Origin: Cadophora sp. MPI-SDFR-AT-0126
Taxonomy: Eukaryota > Ascomycota > Leotiomycetes > Helotiales > Ploettnerulaceae
Assembly: GCA_020747065.1 (NCBI GenBank)
Contig: JAGMVK010000024.1
Location: 124,001-188,000 of the forward strand
DNA length: 64,000 nt
Direction: 5' to 3'
Below, one piece after another: positions 1-12,159 of this stretch. Position numbers and translations under genes: made by a program. Below the pieces are notes generated by a model that saw nothing but the letters and a program-made list of their open reading frames with translations, ran no database searches and had not been told where the DNA came from. Position 1 is the stretch's first letter. Each line of letters begins with the position of its first letter.

Positions 1-3000
1 ATTTATACTACCCTAAATACTAGAGCTAAAGTTAGTTGTATAACACTAAAAGCGGTAGTAAAGCTTAAGCTAGCTATCACTAATAGCTATAATATAGCCC
101 TAGAAACTATCACTGGAACTTAGTCTTAATTCTTTAGGTTTACTAATAATATTCCTATAGTAATTAGAAATTATATTATTTACATAAGATTCTATATTAT
201 AAATACTCCTAATATTAAAATCATTTTAGGATTTCTATTCTTCCGTAAATCTAGGTTAATATTTCAATACCCTTCTAACTATAATAGTAGTAAAGTACTC
301 GCTAACTTATAGAACTCGTACTCTTATCTTATTACTACTATTAAAATAAATAATACCACAAAAGAAACTAAAGACACTAAAATCTTGAAAAAGTAATATA
401 CTATTAAAATAGTTTACTAAAATAAGAATACTAAGTATAATACCTAAAATAAATTCTTAAAAAATAAATAACTAACTATAAAAAGAACTTAGTAATTAGA
501 ATAATAGAATACTCTTAATTTAATTCTCTTACACTTAAGGATAAGCTTTTTAAAGGAGGGGACAATACTTAGACTTCTACTTCCAACCTTAACTCCCCTA
601 AGCCGAGTACTAATTTACCTCCTATAGTTAAAACAGAGCCTACAGTAACTATCGAGTTTCTTAAGAAGGAGTTTTATATTCCAAAGTCTATTCTTCATAA
701 TTTTATACCAGAAAGTATTATTAAAGAAGCTCTATTAGACCCCTCTCTAATTATTAATCCTAATTTAATATTTTTATTCACTACAAATTACGAAAAACTT
801 AATATTAAGCACTCTTATTATAAAAAGCCTTCGCAAGTATATTTAGCCTAAGTCAGTATAATATACAAGATAAAAGCAAAGAAAGTTTAGCTAATTAATA
901 AAGCAGATCTAATAGAGAATATTTCCAATAGAAAAGAAGATTAGTACCAAAGATTAAGAAAAAGAGATACGTAATAAGTCTAATACAAGAAATTTCAGTA
1001 CCTTCTACTATCTCAATTCTTAAGCCTACCCCGGGATTCTAGACTTACTCTAAAAAAATTATCAAAACTTAATATTAGTAACTCACTATAGCTAGAGAAA
1101 AGAGCTCTTTTTAATAAAATAATACTAAATAGAGAAAGAATTATTGTATTTAAATAGCTTAAATATAGAAGATTCTATAAAAACGTTTCTCCTCTAGTAA
1201 TTATTAAAATAATACCTTATAAAGTATAGTAAGCACTAAATTTCCCCCTACTAAAAGCACTAGTGCCTAAAGTTACAAAGATAGTGCAAAAGTAATTAAA
1301 TAAGAGAGTACTTAAATTCTTAGAAGAACCCTATTAAAATACTTAGTTCCTAATTAAAAAGAAAGAGCCCAGGAAATATAAGCTTATTAATTCAGTAATT
1401 ATACTAAATGCAATAATTCAATAGGATATAAACCTACTTCCTTTAGTAAACAAGTTCTCTAAAAAATTCGCCGATTATTAAATAGCTAATCTTATCAACC
1501 TCTATTCTAACTACGATTAACAAATACTTCACTAATTAAGTCAAGACATGACAGCGTTCTATATACCACATATAAGACTAGTTAAAAACACTACTTTACC
1601 TTAAGGGTATACTAATTCAGTCGCTTAATTTATATAAATAATATTAAGAATCTTAAAGGATATTATATCGACTATTATTATACTATTTTTTAATAATATA
1701 GGCGTTAAAGGCTTGTATATAGACTACAATTAAGCCACTATTAATACTTCTTTAGGGATTTGCCAATTTATATTAGAGTATATTGTCAATCTTAATAAAA
1801 CTCTAAAAAGACTTGAGAAAGCTGGAGCGACTATTGGAACTAAATCTCAGTTTTACCTTAATAGATTAGATATTATAGACTACGCTTATAATTCAAAGGA
1901 TAGAGAGCCCTTAATAGTATACTTTATTAAGATATAGAATTAAAAGGAATTAAAAAATATTTCTAAGATTAAAGAATTTCTTAGCTTTATTATTTACTTT
2001 TAGATTTAAATTAAAGATTTTTAATATATTGCTAAACTCCTCTATAACCTCTTAAGAAAAAGAGTCTCCTTTCTATTTAAACCTAAAGAACTTATTAGAA
2101 AAGTAATAAAGAGACTTCAAGATACTCTTTATATAGCTTTAGTACTTTACAGAATTAATTATAATAAGAACGCTAGGAAAATAGTAGTAGTAATCGACTT
2201 TAGTGGATTTAGCTAGGAAGGCTACCTAGGCTAAAGAGATCTTATTAGTAAATAAGTACGCCCTGCTTAGTATGAAAGCGGATACTGAAATAAGACCAAA
2301 CGTAATTACAATACCATAAAAAGGGAGTATAAAGGGGTACTTTGTATTCTAAAAAAGCTAAAGATTTAGCTTATAGAAGTATATTTTATTCTAGAAACTA
2401 ATACTAATACTCTAATAGTATAGCTTAATAGTACTATTAACGACCACTCCGGAGCTATACTTATAAAATAGCTTACCTAAATAAGGCTTTTCGATTTCGA
2501 GGTGCGACATATTAAAGGCTCTACGTATACTGCAATAGACTCTCTTTCTAGAAGGCTAAAGTACTCAAACAATACCAACTTTAACAATAATACTTTTAAT
2601 AATAACAAAGATTAAATTTTCTTAAAACTTAGAGCTTATAAGATTTATCCTATAAAGCTTAATAATAGGGAAGAGGCGGTTATAATAAATCTGGAGTTAA
2701 TAAAGCGGAACGCTATTCTTTAAGACATGAAATTACGAGTATAACGATTTAGAGAAGGTAGAGAACTTATAGAAAGCTCTAGTGCTACTTCTAATATAGA
2801 ATTAAACGCTAAATATAAATTCCTAGTTTTTTTTTTTAAATACTCTAATTACTTCATACAAATCGCTTTATACTTAATAACACTTAAGACCCCGGAAGAA
2901 ATAGATTAAAAGACCTTTCGTGCTTTTAAGAAAGAAGCTCTAAATTTTAGAGTATATAATCGAAAAATCTAGAAACTACTAATAAAAGAAGCCCCTATTA

Positions 3001-3136
3001 GGCTTATAATTAATACTAATCAAGACAAAGCACGGATTCTTTGAAGTTATTATAACAACTCTAGTTATAAAGAGAGAGAAAGTACTTATTATCGTATTTC
3101 TATACACTACTTTTAAAAAAAGTACTATAAAGATAC
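1..3136 (+). mobile_element. Element A: RIP-decayed Ty3/Gypsy retrotransposon, partial
   Basis: A Ty3/Gypsy-type pol region read on the plus strand, cut by the window start and by element B at 3137. Conceptual translation, ignoring stops, shows a retropepsin-like stretch (about 1-310, with ILGFLFFRKS), reverse transcriptase (about 1230-2060, with KYKLINSV and LTTLPQGYTNSVA), RNase H (about 2090-2570) and the start of integrase (about 2690-3130, ending in ERESTYYRIS). Many codons are TAA or TAG where Gln or Trp is expected, and the catalytic Asp pair of reverse transcriptase reads as Asn-Asn near 1690. This is the RIP footprint. No intact frame survives, so the copy is dead. Integrase does not resume clearly after element B, so the junction may be rearranged rather than a simple nested insertion. 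Confidence 0.8.
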
Positions 3137-3307
3137 TGTAGTAGGGTCGAAGGCTCACTACAAGGGTTTTTATTTTTCCGTTCCGGCCGTAGATAGATAG
3201 GTCAGCGTTGCTAGACTAGTAATTATTATCTTCTTCCTCTTACTTCCATTACTTAATTAGTTCACGCGCGAGTTATTCCCTTATTTACTATGCACTTAAT
3301 AGCACTA

Positions 3308-5166
3308 ACGTGGTTTATCAGCGAGTCGATCATATCAGCGAGTCGATCACTTTTCCTTGGCACGGAACTTCAAACTTGAATAAATCAACCACAACACATC
3401 AAATTAATTATTACTCTCGGAATCTGATGAACTAGATATATCTCCAACTTCATGACAAGTTCGCGCGTTGTGACCAGCTTTTCCACAAGTTCTACAGTGC
3501 CGTCCAGACGGTTGCCCCTCCTTTCGATTACTCCCCGCTTCACGTATGTCGCGTCGTACTTGCTCATCTACATCCTTCTGGGCCAAAATATCCTGTGCAT
3601 CCTCTACTGTAAGTGCTCCTCCTTGACGGACACGAGACTTTTTAGCCCTGCGGCGTTGGCTTAGGGCTTCATTAGCTGCTCGAAGAGAGCGTACCTCAGC
3701 GGACAGAAGGGTCATCTCATGGGCCATTCGCTCTGTACCCTTTACTAACGCAGCAACTGTTTCAAAAAGTGGAGTTGGCGAGCTTCCTTGATGACAGGCA
3801 ATACGGTTTCGCACAAGAGTTGACTGTGAAAGTGCTTCACTTGGGTTGCAAGGAGTCTGAGAGACCCAAGGGAGGGAGTTAGCACTCGATGGTCGAGAGG
3901 GAGTTGGAGTCCGTAACTTGACGTCAAGCTTTGAAATCACAGCTTGTGGATTGAAAGGTACTAAGCCAGCTCCACGGAATCCAGCCTGACAGTTTTCAAC
4001 CGTCATTGTTTCCTTATATGCTGCTTGAAAGGCTAGAAAGAACTCGACCTTTGTGATGTGGTTGATGTGGGCTTTGATGAACGTCTCTATCTGCCGACTA
4101 TACGCCCGCTTCAACACACTAAAACATCCAATATCAAGTGGTTGGGTTAGATGAGATGAATGAGGAGGCAGTCCAAGAGTTATAATGTTGTGTACTTTGC
4201 AAAACTCTTGAAATTCGGCCGATTCATGACTGTTATGCCCATCCAACACCAGCATTCGATATAGACCTTTTGCACGAGTAGCAGTGTGTTTGTTGAAGTG
4301 TTTTAACCATTCCAGGCCTGTCTCATTGTTTGTCCACCCGTTACTTGTCGGTTTGATAACCCAATCGGGTGGGAGGCCGCCGTCGGTATACCAGTTGGAG
4401 AGATGGTTCTTGCCTTGAACCACCAAGAATGGAGGGATACTCCAGCCCTCCCCATTGATACAGGCAATTGCTGTAGCCCATTCCCGATTGCCTGGCTGAA
4501 CTGCCTTGCCTCTGCCACACCGATCTGCACAAGTAACAACCATTCCAGGACAAATAACACCCATCATAAACCCAGTTTCATCAAAATTGTAAATATCGCA
4601 ATCCAAAACTCCATACTTCGCCCGCATATTCGAAACAAGTCGGAACCACGCGCTAATTAGCACTGGATCTTCGCATAAGGCCCTTTGGAAATCATAAACG
4701 CGATTAAAACGCGTCTTTAGGCCTGGTTGTCGTTGTACAAATCGATGAGCCCAAAGCTTGCCGACGCGTCTTCCCCCCCGCGATTCGAGGATAAAGTTGG
4801 CCATATCTTCTACACCAGCCAGCCGGGGCGCAAATCCTCTGGAATCCATATCGAGTATATTTTGAAGAATTACTTGTTCTTCTACCTCAGTCAGCTTATG
4901 ACAATTGGCTTTAGAATCTGGGCGGTAGGTTCGGCCGGCCATTCTGTCGGAGAGTGTGGTATATGGTACTTTGTAGATCTTTGCAGCAGAGCGTTTGCTT
5001 AGTTTTTTGGACGATCGAATTGCCTCGATAGCTAGAATGATTCGCGCTTCCTGGGTTTGAATATCCATAATAAATAGGTGAAAAAACGCGTGTTCAAGTT
5101 TTAGAAGTCGATGCCAAGGAAAAGTGATCGACTCGCTGATATGATCGACTCGCTGATAAACCACGT
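3308..5166 (-). mobile_element. Intact Fot1/pogo-type DNA transposon
   Basis: A 1859-bp element with perfect 55-bp terminal inverted repeats (3308-3362 and 5112-5166), flanked by a duplicated TA (3306-3307 and 5167-5168). That duplication is the target-site signature of the Tc1/mariner/pogo superfamily. Each terminal repeat starts ACGTGGTTTATC and contains a direct duplication of the motif TATCAGCGAGTCGATCA. One transposase gene on the minus strand fills the element. Base composition is normal and no RIP-type stops are seen, in contrast to the LTR it sits in. It therefore inserted after the retroelement had decayed, and could be autonomous. Confidence 0.95.
3404..5068 (-). CDS. Fot1/pogo-family transposase with C-terminal zinc knuckle
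   Basis: Predicted 554-residue DDE transposase that cuts and pastes the surrounding element in the nucleus. From the chosen Met (codon at 5066-5068), an N-terminal psq-type helix-turn-helix (about residues 6-42, with SAAKIYKVPYTTLSDRM) precedes a CENP-B-like DNA-binding region. The DDE_1 catalytic domain has the usual blocks NFDETGF (Asp163), LVLDGHNSH (Asp276) and QPLDIGCFSVLK (Asp312). A coiled, basic C-terminal part ends in a CCHC knuckle, CRTCGKAGHNARTC (about 525-538). The frame is open 32 codons further upstream to a Met inside the terminal repeat, but the internal Met gives the normal family N-terminus. No frameshift, stop or missing catalytic residue is seen. The single promoter region would be the 3' terminal repeat side (5069-5166). 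Confidence 0.93.
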   Translation of the reverse strand: MDIQTQEARIILAIEAIRSSKKLSKRSAAKIYKVPYTTLSDRMAGRTYRPDSKANCHKLTEVEEQVILQNILDMDSRGFAPRLAGVEDMANFILESRGGRRVGKLWAHRFVQRQPGLKTRFNRVYDFQRALCEDPVLISAWFRLVSNMRAKYGVLDCDIYNFDETGFMMGVICPGMVVTCADRCGRGKAVQPGNREWATAIACINGEGWSIPPFLVVQGKNHLSNWYTDGGLPPDWVIKPTSNGWTNNETGLEWLKHFNKHTATRAKGLYRMLVLDGHNSHESAEFQEFCKVHNIITLGLPPHSSHLTQPLDIGCFSVLKRAYSRQIETFIKAHINHITKVEFFLAFQAAYKETMTVENCQAGFRGAGLVPFNPQAVISKLDVKLRTPTPSRPSSANSLPWVSQTPCNPSEALSQSTLVRNRIACHQGSSPTPLFETVAALVKGTERMAHEMTLLSAEVRSLRAANEALSQRRRAKKSRVRQGGALTVEDAQDILAQKDVDEQVRRDIREAGSNRKEGQPSGRHCRTCGKAGHNARTCHEVGDISSSSDSESNN

Positions 5167-5369
5167 TACTCTACTCCTTTATATTAGTAATCTACGTAGG
5201 AAATAAGAAAGTAATATAAGCGTGAAACTAAGTGTAGGTTAATTTAGGTAAGAAGTAAGAGATTGAATTTTATTAATAATTAGTAAAGTGCCTTAAGAAT
5301 ATTAGAATATAGTAGAGTAGTTTAGGAAAAAGGGGCTTTACAGAGCTTTAAGGAACTTATAGTATAAGG

Positions 5370-7000
5370 CTAAGGTTAATAGTAGACAGATTATACCTTA
5401 GTAAGGTACTAAGATATAACTGAAATAAGAGAAATTAGGTAAAGGAGAAAACTATAGTTACTAGGGAAATGCAGTAGAGTAATAGGGCTAAGTAAGCTTA
5501 ATTGCTTATTAAAAAGCAAATAAATATAAAAAGGAGATAGGCTAAGAAGAAGTATAAGGAAAAAGAGTTAAAGAAAAAGGAGTCGCGGGTAAGTATAGTA
5601 GTAAATAAGGTAAGTATTGAAGTATTAGGACTAAAGATTATAAGAGGTGCTTATATTGCTTTAATACTCTTAATGCTTCTATTACTAATACTAATGAATC
5701 GCGCTTTACTACACTTAATAAGTAGTTACCACTATTAAAGACTCGAGTTATTTCTAGATCTTACTAAAATCAATTTATTCTCAAAGGAGGATCTTTTAGA
5801 AAGCTTTTAATTAACGCTAAATACAAAAAGTAGTGAAGAAACAGAATAGTATTCTCCTACTTAGTAAAGGGAGTAAGTCGATTCTATTACTATTATTATA
5901 AAGATAGCCGATTTAAGGTATATAGCTCTAATACCTGTGCTTAGAACTCTAAGGGCCTTATACTTTAATAGAGCTAATATTACTGAATTTCTTAAGCGGT
6001 ATTCAGATTAGTGTAAAGATACGTAGTTAAAAATGGAAGATAAGGTAAAGCGACTTCCGCAGTACTATAGGTTATCTATTAGGTAGTATATTAAGATACT
6101 AGCTGCCTAGGCTCATCTAAATTAGAAGTATTTAGTCGAAGAACTTTAAGAGAAGTATAAGGATCAAGATACTTTCTAATAAATAAATTCCCGATCCTTT
6201 TTAAAGGCTTTAAAATCGAAACTACGAACAAGTAAGGGAGATATCTAAAAGTTTATTTAATAGTATACAGTGATCTCAGCTACCCTTGTGAATAAAGGGT
6301 AGCTTAAGGACTATACTAGAAGTATCTGATTTTTAAATAATTTCCTAGGAGACGTTTGCGAAAAAGTGATTTAGAAAAATAAAGTTAATATTAATAAACC
6401 GGATACTATTGTATTTAATAAACTTACAAAGATAGCTACTAGTATTTATACTACAAATAAGATAATCCAAGAGTTTTCTAATAGTTGTGAAAAGAAGAAG
6501 GACTTAAGTGAACTAATAAATACTTTAGGCTAAATAATTATTTTATAAAAAGGTAAAGATTACTTAATAGCTTTAGTAATTGTGCCAAGTTCAGTCTCTA
6601 CTAAAGCTATTAGGGAAATAACTTAAGCTCTTAATATACTCACGCTTACTACAAAGGCTATACTTTCTAGGATTAGTTCAGGAGCGCGCCCAGGATTTAG
6701 CCCGCTTAGCGGGGGAAACTGCATTAAGGCGTACCTAGCTAGGCCTTCGGGTTGGATTAATCTATTAAAGCTGCCCTAAGCTATATACGCAGGATAGCGA
6801 TATAATATAGCGCTAATTATAGTTAGGGCTATAAGAATATACAATAATTGCCCTATATACTACTTCTATTATATAGAGAATAGCTACTACTGAAGGAAGT
6901 GCCCTAACTTTATATTAGATACGGAGAGGGGATTAGTACATGAAGTCCAGGGAAGAATATATTAGGGAAAGAGAGAAGATAGAGGTAATTCTGTATAAGT
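5370..7000 (+). pseudogene. Decayed gag of element B
   Basis: Plus-strand frame peppered with TAA and TAG codons. Readable stretches are charged and helical, as expected for a capsid/nucleocapsid protein. Near 6850-6905 a relic of a CCHC zinc knuckle fits C-x2-C-x4-H-x4-C if two Cys and the His were turned into Tyr by RIP; only the last Cys remains. No functional protein is possible. Confidence 0.6.
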
Positions 7001-7439
7001 AAGGTAGGGAATCCCTGGAAAAGAAATTATACGGTAATAGTAGGAAGCTTCAAAGTAGGGGGCCTTAAATAGACTAGTTAAATAAGGAGTAGTGCATTAA
7101 TTAGCTGTAATTATGGAGGATATTAGTAGGATAGTAGTAGGGATAGTCTTATAAGATAAGTTAAATGAAGAGAAAGAAAAAGTAGATTAAGGTATAGTAG
7201 GAGTAGTAGGTACAAGGAGTAAGAAGTTAAAAGCGAAGGGAAATAATAAGTAAGTAAATCTAAGGAAGATTTTGAAAAAGCGTATAAAAAAGAAAAAGGA
7301 TTTAGTAGCCCTTAAAGTGCCTCGCTTAGGGAATTAGAAGATCTGGGATTAAGTAAAGGAGGCTTTTGGAAATAGAGTATAGTAAGGGGAGGTAATAGAG
7401 AAGATAGAAATTAATAAGGAGCAAATAAAAAAGCTAAGG

Positions 7440-10400
7440 AAGGTTAAATCCTAAGTAAGTAGAAAGATTAAGAAGTTTATAAACCTACTTAAGAAGAAGG
7501 CATATTTAATAGACTTATTAGATAAGTTCTTAGATAATGAATTAAAAAAAATAACCGAAAGAGAGCTGCTAGTATATTTGAACGTACTACAGAAGCTATT
7601 ATTTAAAAATATAGCTATAATCAGAGGGTAAGGTGAAGAACCTAAGGTAAGGGTAGATAGAGCAGCTAAGGACGTTAGCGTAGAGTTAGCTGGAACAATA
7701 GGTAGCTCGAAGAATCCTGCACTACTAGTAGTTCGAAGCCCTAAGATCAAGGTTCAAATAAACTTAATAGTTATAATAGCTCTAATTGATTATAGGTCAG
7801 AGCCTAATATTATCCTATCGTCCGTAGTCGCGAGTGCAGAGTTACTAATACGCCCTAACCCTAACTTAGGGATAGTTGAATATTTAGGAGAGCGTGAAAA
7901 GTTCGGAGGGCTATATAAGAATATAGTTATAGAAATAGGGAGTGTTATAATTACTAAGAGTTTCTTTATATTAGAAAAAGCTAAGAATAATATAATCCTC
8001 AAGTAGCCCTTTATTATCGGCAGCTTAATATTATTCTCTTACAGTAAGAGTAGCTAATTCGCTACCGTAGTTAACGATAAGCAGATAAAGTAAGTCACGG
8101 TTAAGGTAGTTAATTTAACTAAAGCGAGGTTTAAATTAAAAATCTTTTCGGGAAAAGAGTAGCTAAGGGCGTATTAGTAGGCGTCTCTAGTAAATCCTTC
8201 ACTAAAGGAGGGAACTAGACGGCAGTAGCGTTTAATTAGGTTCGAATAGCGAGAGCTAGGGTTTTCTTAGTATTAGTATTTAGTAAAGAAAATAGTATAG
8301 TTATATCTAGGAAGATGGATTTGATTTCTTTAATTCAAGCGAAGCGACTTTTTCCTACTATTAGTATTTGGGAAGTATATAAGAGGAAGGTAAATAAGGT
8401 TATACTTATCTAAGAGAGTATTTCTAATGGATTAAAGCCTAAAAGGAAGCTGGATTAAAAGTAGACGAGACTGATATAGGAAAGACAGCGGGGTCCTCTT
8501 AAGCTACTGTACGAGTTCGATAAGTAGATTACTCTTAAGTTCTTGAAGCTACTTAGAGGGTAAAGATTAACGCTAGAAAGGTTAGAAGGGATGATTTTTA
8601 GGAAAGGGCTATAGCCTCGAGAGAAAGAGCTCCTAATTAAGATATTATACTAGCGCGAGACTGTAATTGCTTTTAACTTCTTGGAATGCGAAAGGATCTA
8701 TAAGAATGTTTACCTTTCGTAGGAGATTCGCATAGTGCCTCACTAGGCGTAGTAGTTACTAGGATTCCCGGTCCTAAAACATTTACGCGAGTATATTAAA
8801 GATATACTTAATAAGAAATTGAAAGCTAGGATATTAAAATATGGGTATAGGCTTTATAGAAATTAATAGTTTTTAGTTAAGAAGAAGAGTGAAGTTTACT
8901 ATATAATTGATGTAGTTATAAAGTATAATGTAGTAATAGTAAGGAATGCGAATCTACCTTCTAATATAAAGGAAATATCCAAAGACTTTACTAGCTATAT
9001 AATTACTTCCCTAATCGACTTCTTTTTTAGCTACGATTAAGTAACTCTGTATTCTAATAGCCAAGACTTAATAGCCTTTTAAACTCCTCTCGGACTTCTT
9101 CGATATACTACGCTTATTTAGAGAATAACTAATTCAGTAGCTTAATTTTATTAAGTAGGGAAGATAATTCTAAAGGATTATGAATTAGCGTGGGCACGAA
9201 TCTTTATTAATAATATATTTATACTAGGATTATATTCTATTTATAATAATAAGGAATTAGCGTTAGGGATATAGAGATTTGTACTTAAATATTTCATTAA
9301 TTTGGATTTAGTATTCTTAGATATGAAAAGGGTAGGAACTATAATTAAACTAAAGTCTTAGTTTGGGGTTATAGGGCTAAGGCTAATAGGGTTTATATGT
9401 ACTACGAAGAAGAGATCCCTAGATAATAAGAAGGTAATTAAGATTCTGGATTAGAAAGAGTATAAGAATTCAACTGAAGTCCGGGCCTTTTTAAGAGTTT
9501 ATAGGTACTACCGGATTTAGATTAAGGACTACGCTTAGAAAGCAGAGCTATTCTATTTCCTACTAAAGAAAGGGGTAGAGTTTGATTTCCGTAACTAGGA
9601 GGTTCGAGTAATAGATGAACTAAAGCTAGCGTTAATAATTGCCCTAGCTTTAATGCAATTAAATGTTTCTAAGGGTGCTAGGGAAGTAATACTAGCTATA
9701 GATACGAGCCTTTAGGAGTAGAGCATAATTCTTATATAACTAGACTAGAAGAAAAAGAGATATTCCGTTAAGTATAATAGCAAAGTATAATTGGTAGCGG
9801 AAAGGAATTACGATACTACTAAGAGGGAGTATTATAGAGTCCTAAAAGCCTTAAAGAAAGTCCAAGGAGTTCTAATTAAATAGTATTTTATTTTAAAAAC
9901 AAATACTACAGTCTTAGTAGCTTAATTAAACTAAAGTACTTTGAATCTCTCTAAAGCTTTAGTTATTAGATAAATTACTTAAATAAGGTTATTTAATTTT
10001 AAAGTGTATTATATACCTGGGACTAAGTATACTGCAGTAGATAAGCTTTTAAGACACCCTGCAAGTTAGGAGGAGTTAAATACTAAAGCGCGAGAGAAAG
10101 ATATTAATAACTTTATTAATACTTAGTTTAGTTAAATTTGAATAGAGTACTAGTTAAATAAAGTATCTTTATAATTAAAAGAACGCTGGAATCTAGATTC
10201 TAGATTAATCGCGGAGTTTCTATTAACACTAAAGAGGCCCGATAGGGTAGACCTAGTTGATTTCAGAACATTTAAGTAGCGAGCGTTGAATTATGTAGTA
10301 CGCTTAGGAGTGCTTTACCGTAGGGCTAATAAGGGGCTCCTAATCTAACGGGTCTTAGATAATTAAAATAAGAGGTAAACTATCCTTTAGTTACTACATA

Positions 10401-11460
10401 AGGAATTAAGTTATAAAGGAAGAGAAAGTACTTACTAAAAAGTTATTGAAAAATACTTTTAGAATACCTTTTACTTAGATATAAAGGAATATATAGCTAC
10501 GTGTAAAGTCTATTAATTTAGAAATTCTACGAGATTAAAGGAGGCTCTTTACTCTACCTGGATAAGCGCTTTATAAGCTAAGGTCGAAATAGATGTTATT
10601 TACTTACTCGCGAGACATGGGAAGTAGTACTTAGTTGTAGCTAGAGACAATCTTTTAGAATAAATTAAGGCCAGGGCCTTAGCTAACGCGACTTCTGTAG
10701 TAGTAGTAGATTTTATTTAGAAAGATATTATTTATAAATATGGAATTTTCGAAAAGCTTATCATAGATAGAGGACCTAAGAATAAGAAGTAAATTAAGCG
10801 CTTTACTAAAAAGTATAGGATTAAGAGAATTATAGTCTTAGCTTACTATACGCCTGCTAATAATATAGTTAAGAGAAGCTATAAGCTTATAATTAATAGA
10901 CTCGCTAAGATAATGGAAGAGGGACTGAGTAACTAAGTAAGAAATCTATATATAGTCCTACTAACTGATTGCTGTACTATTAAGACTACGACTAGTAGGA
11001 CGCTCTTCTGGATATAGTATAAGTTAAAGGCTGTTTTGCTAATAGAGCTTACTATTCTAATTTAGAGGATCATGGATTAAGAGAATATTAAATCAGAATT
11101 AGACTTACTAGTACTACGAGTTTAATAAATTTAAATCCAAGATAAGGATCTTAAGAAGGCCGCTACTAGACAGAAGAGAGTGCGAGTTATATGGAAAGAT
11201 AGGTTTAATATAAGCAAAAGGATTCGTTCCTCTAAAATCACTATAAGCGATATTATACTATTATATAATACGAAGCAGGAAGTGGATATATTATTTAAAG
11301 TTAAATTTAGCTATAAATAGCTCGGACTATATAAGGTAAATAAAGCGCTTTCAAAGAAGAGGATATTCCTCCTTGCTAAACTATCTAGGACTTAGCTGTA
11401 AGGTATATTTTTAAGAAGCTAGTTAAAGGTATTCTAAAAGAGAGACTCCGTTTAAGAGCC
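7440..11460 (+). pseudogene. Decayed pol of element B (protease, RT, RNase H, integrase)
   Basis: Translation across stops shows Ty3/Gypsy pol in order. A retropepsin-like segment lies near 7780-8060 (LIDYRSEPNIIL). Reverse transcriptase occupies about 8860-9560 (RNANLPSN, TPLGLLRYTT, then IFINNIFI where FIDD is expected). RNase H lies at about 9660-10040 (LAIDTS, TKREYYRVLKALKKV). Integrase runs about 10380-11080, with a broken HHCC finger, VEIDVIYL, LIIDRGPKNKK and NIVKRSYK, where the catalytic Glu reads Lys. The catalytic changes are G-to-A transitions, so RIP has removed activity as well as opening stops. Few indels are seen, so inactivation was by point mutation. Confidence 0.75.
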
Positions 11461-11730
11461 TATTAATTCTAAGCTAGAACTAGGCGAAGGTATGCCCTTA
11501 GAAAGTGCAGAGCTTACTAGGGAAATCGAGCTCGGAAACGAACTAAGCTCGGATAAAGAGGGGGAGGAAGAAGAACTTCCGGCCTTAGCTTTAATTACTT
11601 AAGGAAGGCTCTTATAAGAGGTAATTGATTTAGAAAAAGAAAAAAAAAGAGTAGTAATACTGAATAGTAAGAGATTCGCGGTCGTAGTTTTATAAAAAGA
11701 TTAAGTTAAGTAATAAGGGTATTAGGGGTA

Positions 11731-11753
11731 TTTCACTTACTTAGCAAGTGAAA
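11731..11753. repeat. Small hairpin after pol of element B
   Basis: Perfect 8-bp inverted repeat TTTCACTT / AAGTGAAA separated by 7 bases, lying between pol and the antisense accessory frame. It could be a terminator-like or RNA structural element, or chance. Confidence 0.3.
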
Positions 11754-12159
11754 TAGAAACTTAAAGGGTTAGGTAAATTGAAAATAAGGGGGAGGAAAAG
11801 CCTAGCAATTAGGTCGCAGGTATAAAGAAAATTATAAGAAGTAATTAGTTATTTTACTACAGGAGTTATTTGGGTTTTATTTATATATATTTCATTTTTA
11901 TTCGGCTTAATTATACTAGTTATATATACTTCGCACTAAGTCCTGCTAACTATTTGAGACCAAGAGTTGAGATTATGTTAAATATTATGTCTCGCGCCGG
12001 AGAGTAAATGTAAGAACACTAATTATTATTGAAGTGCTTATTAAACTAACTATCGTTGTTTATAAAAGCTACTACTCTATAGCTTTAAGTGATGGGAGTC
12101 TTGGAATTATAGAAGGGGTGAGCTGAGGGACCTTTTTCGCTAGTAATTAGGTACTTGGT

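Larger units (their letters stand above)
3137..5183 (+). repeat. 5' LTR of element B, split by a Fot1-like transposon
   Basis: The LTR starts TGTAGTAGGG at 3137, is interrupted at 3308-5166, and ends at 5183. The two halves (171 bp and 15 bp) join to 186 bp, the exact length of the partner at 16686-16871. The terminal CA has become TA. Confidence 0.75.
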
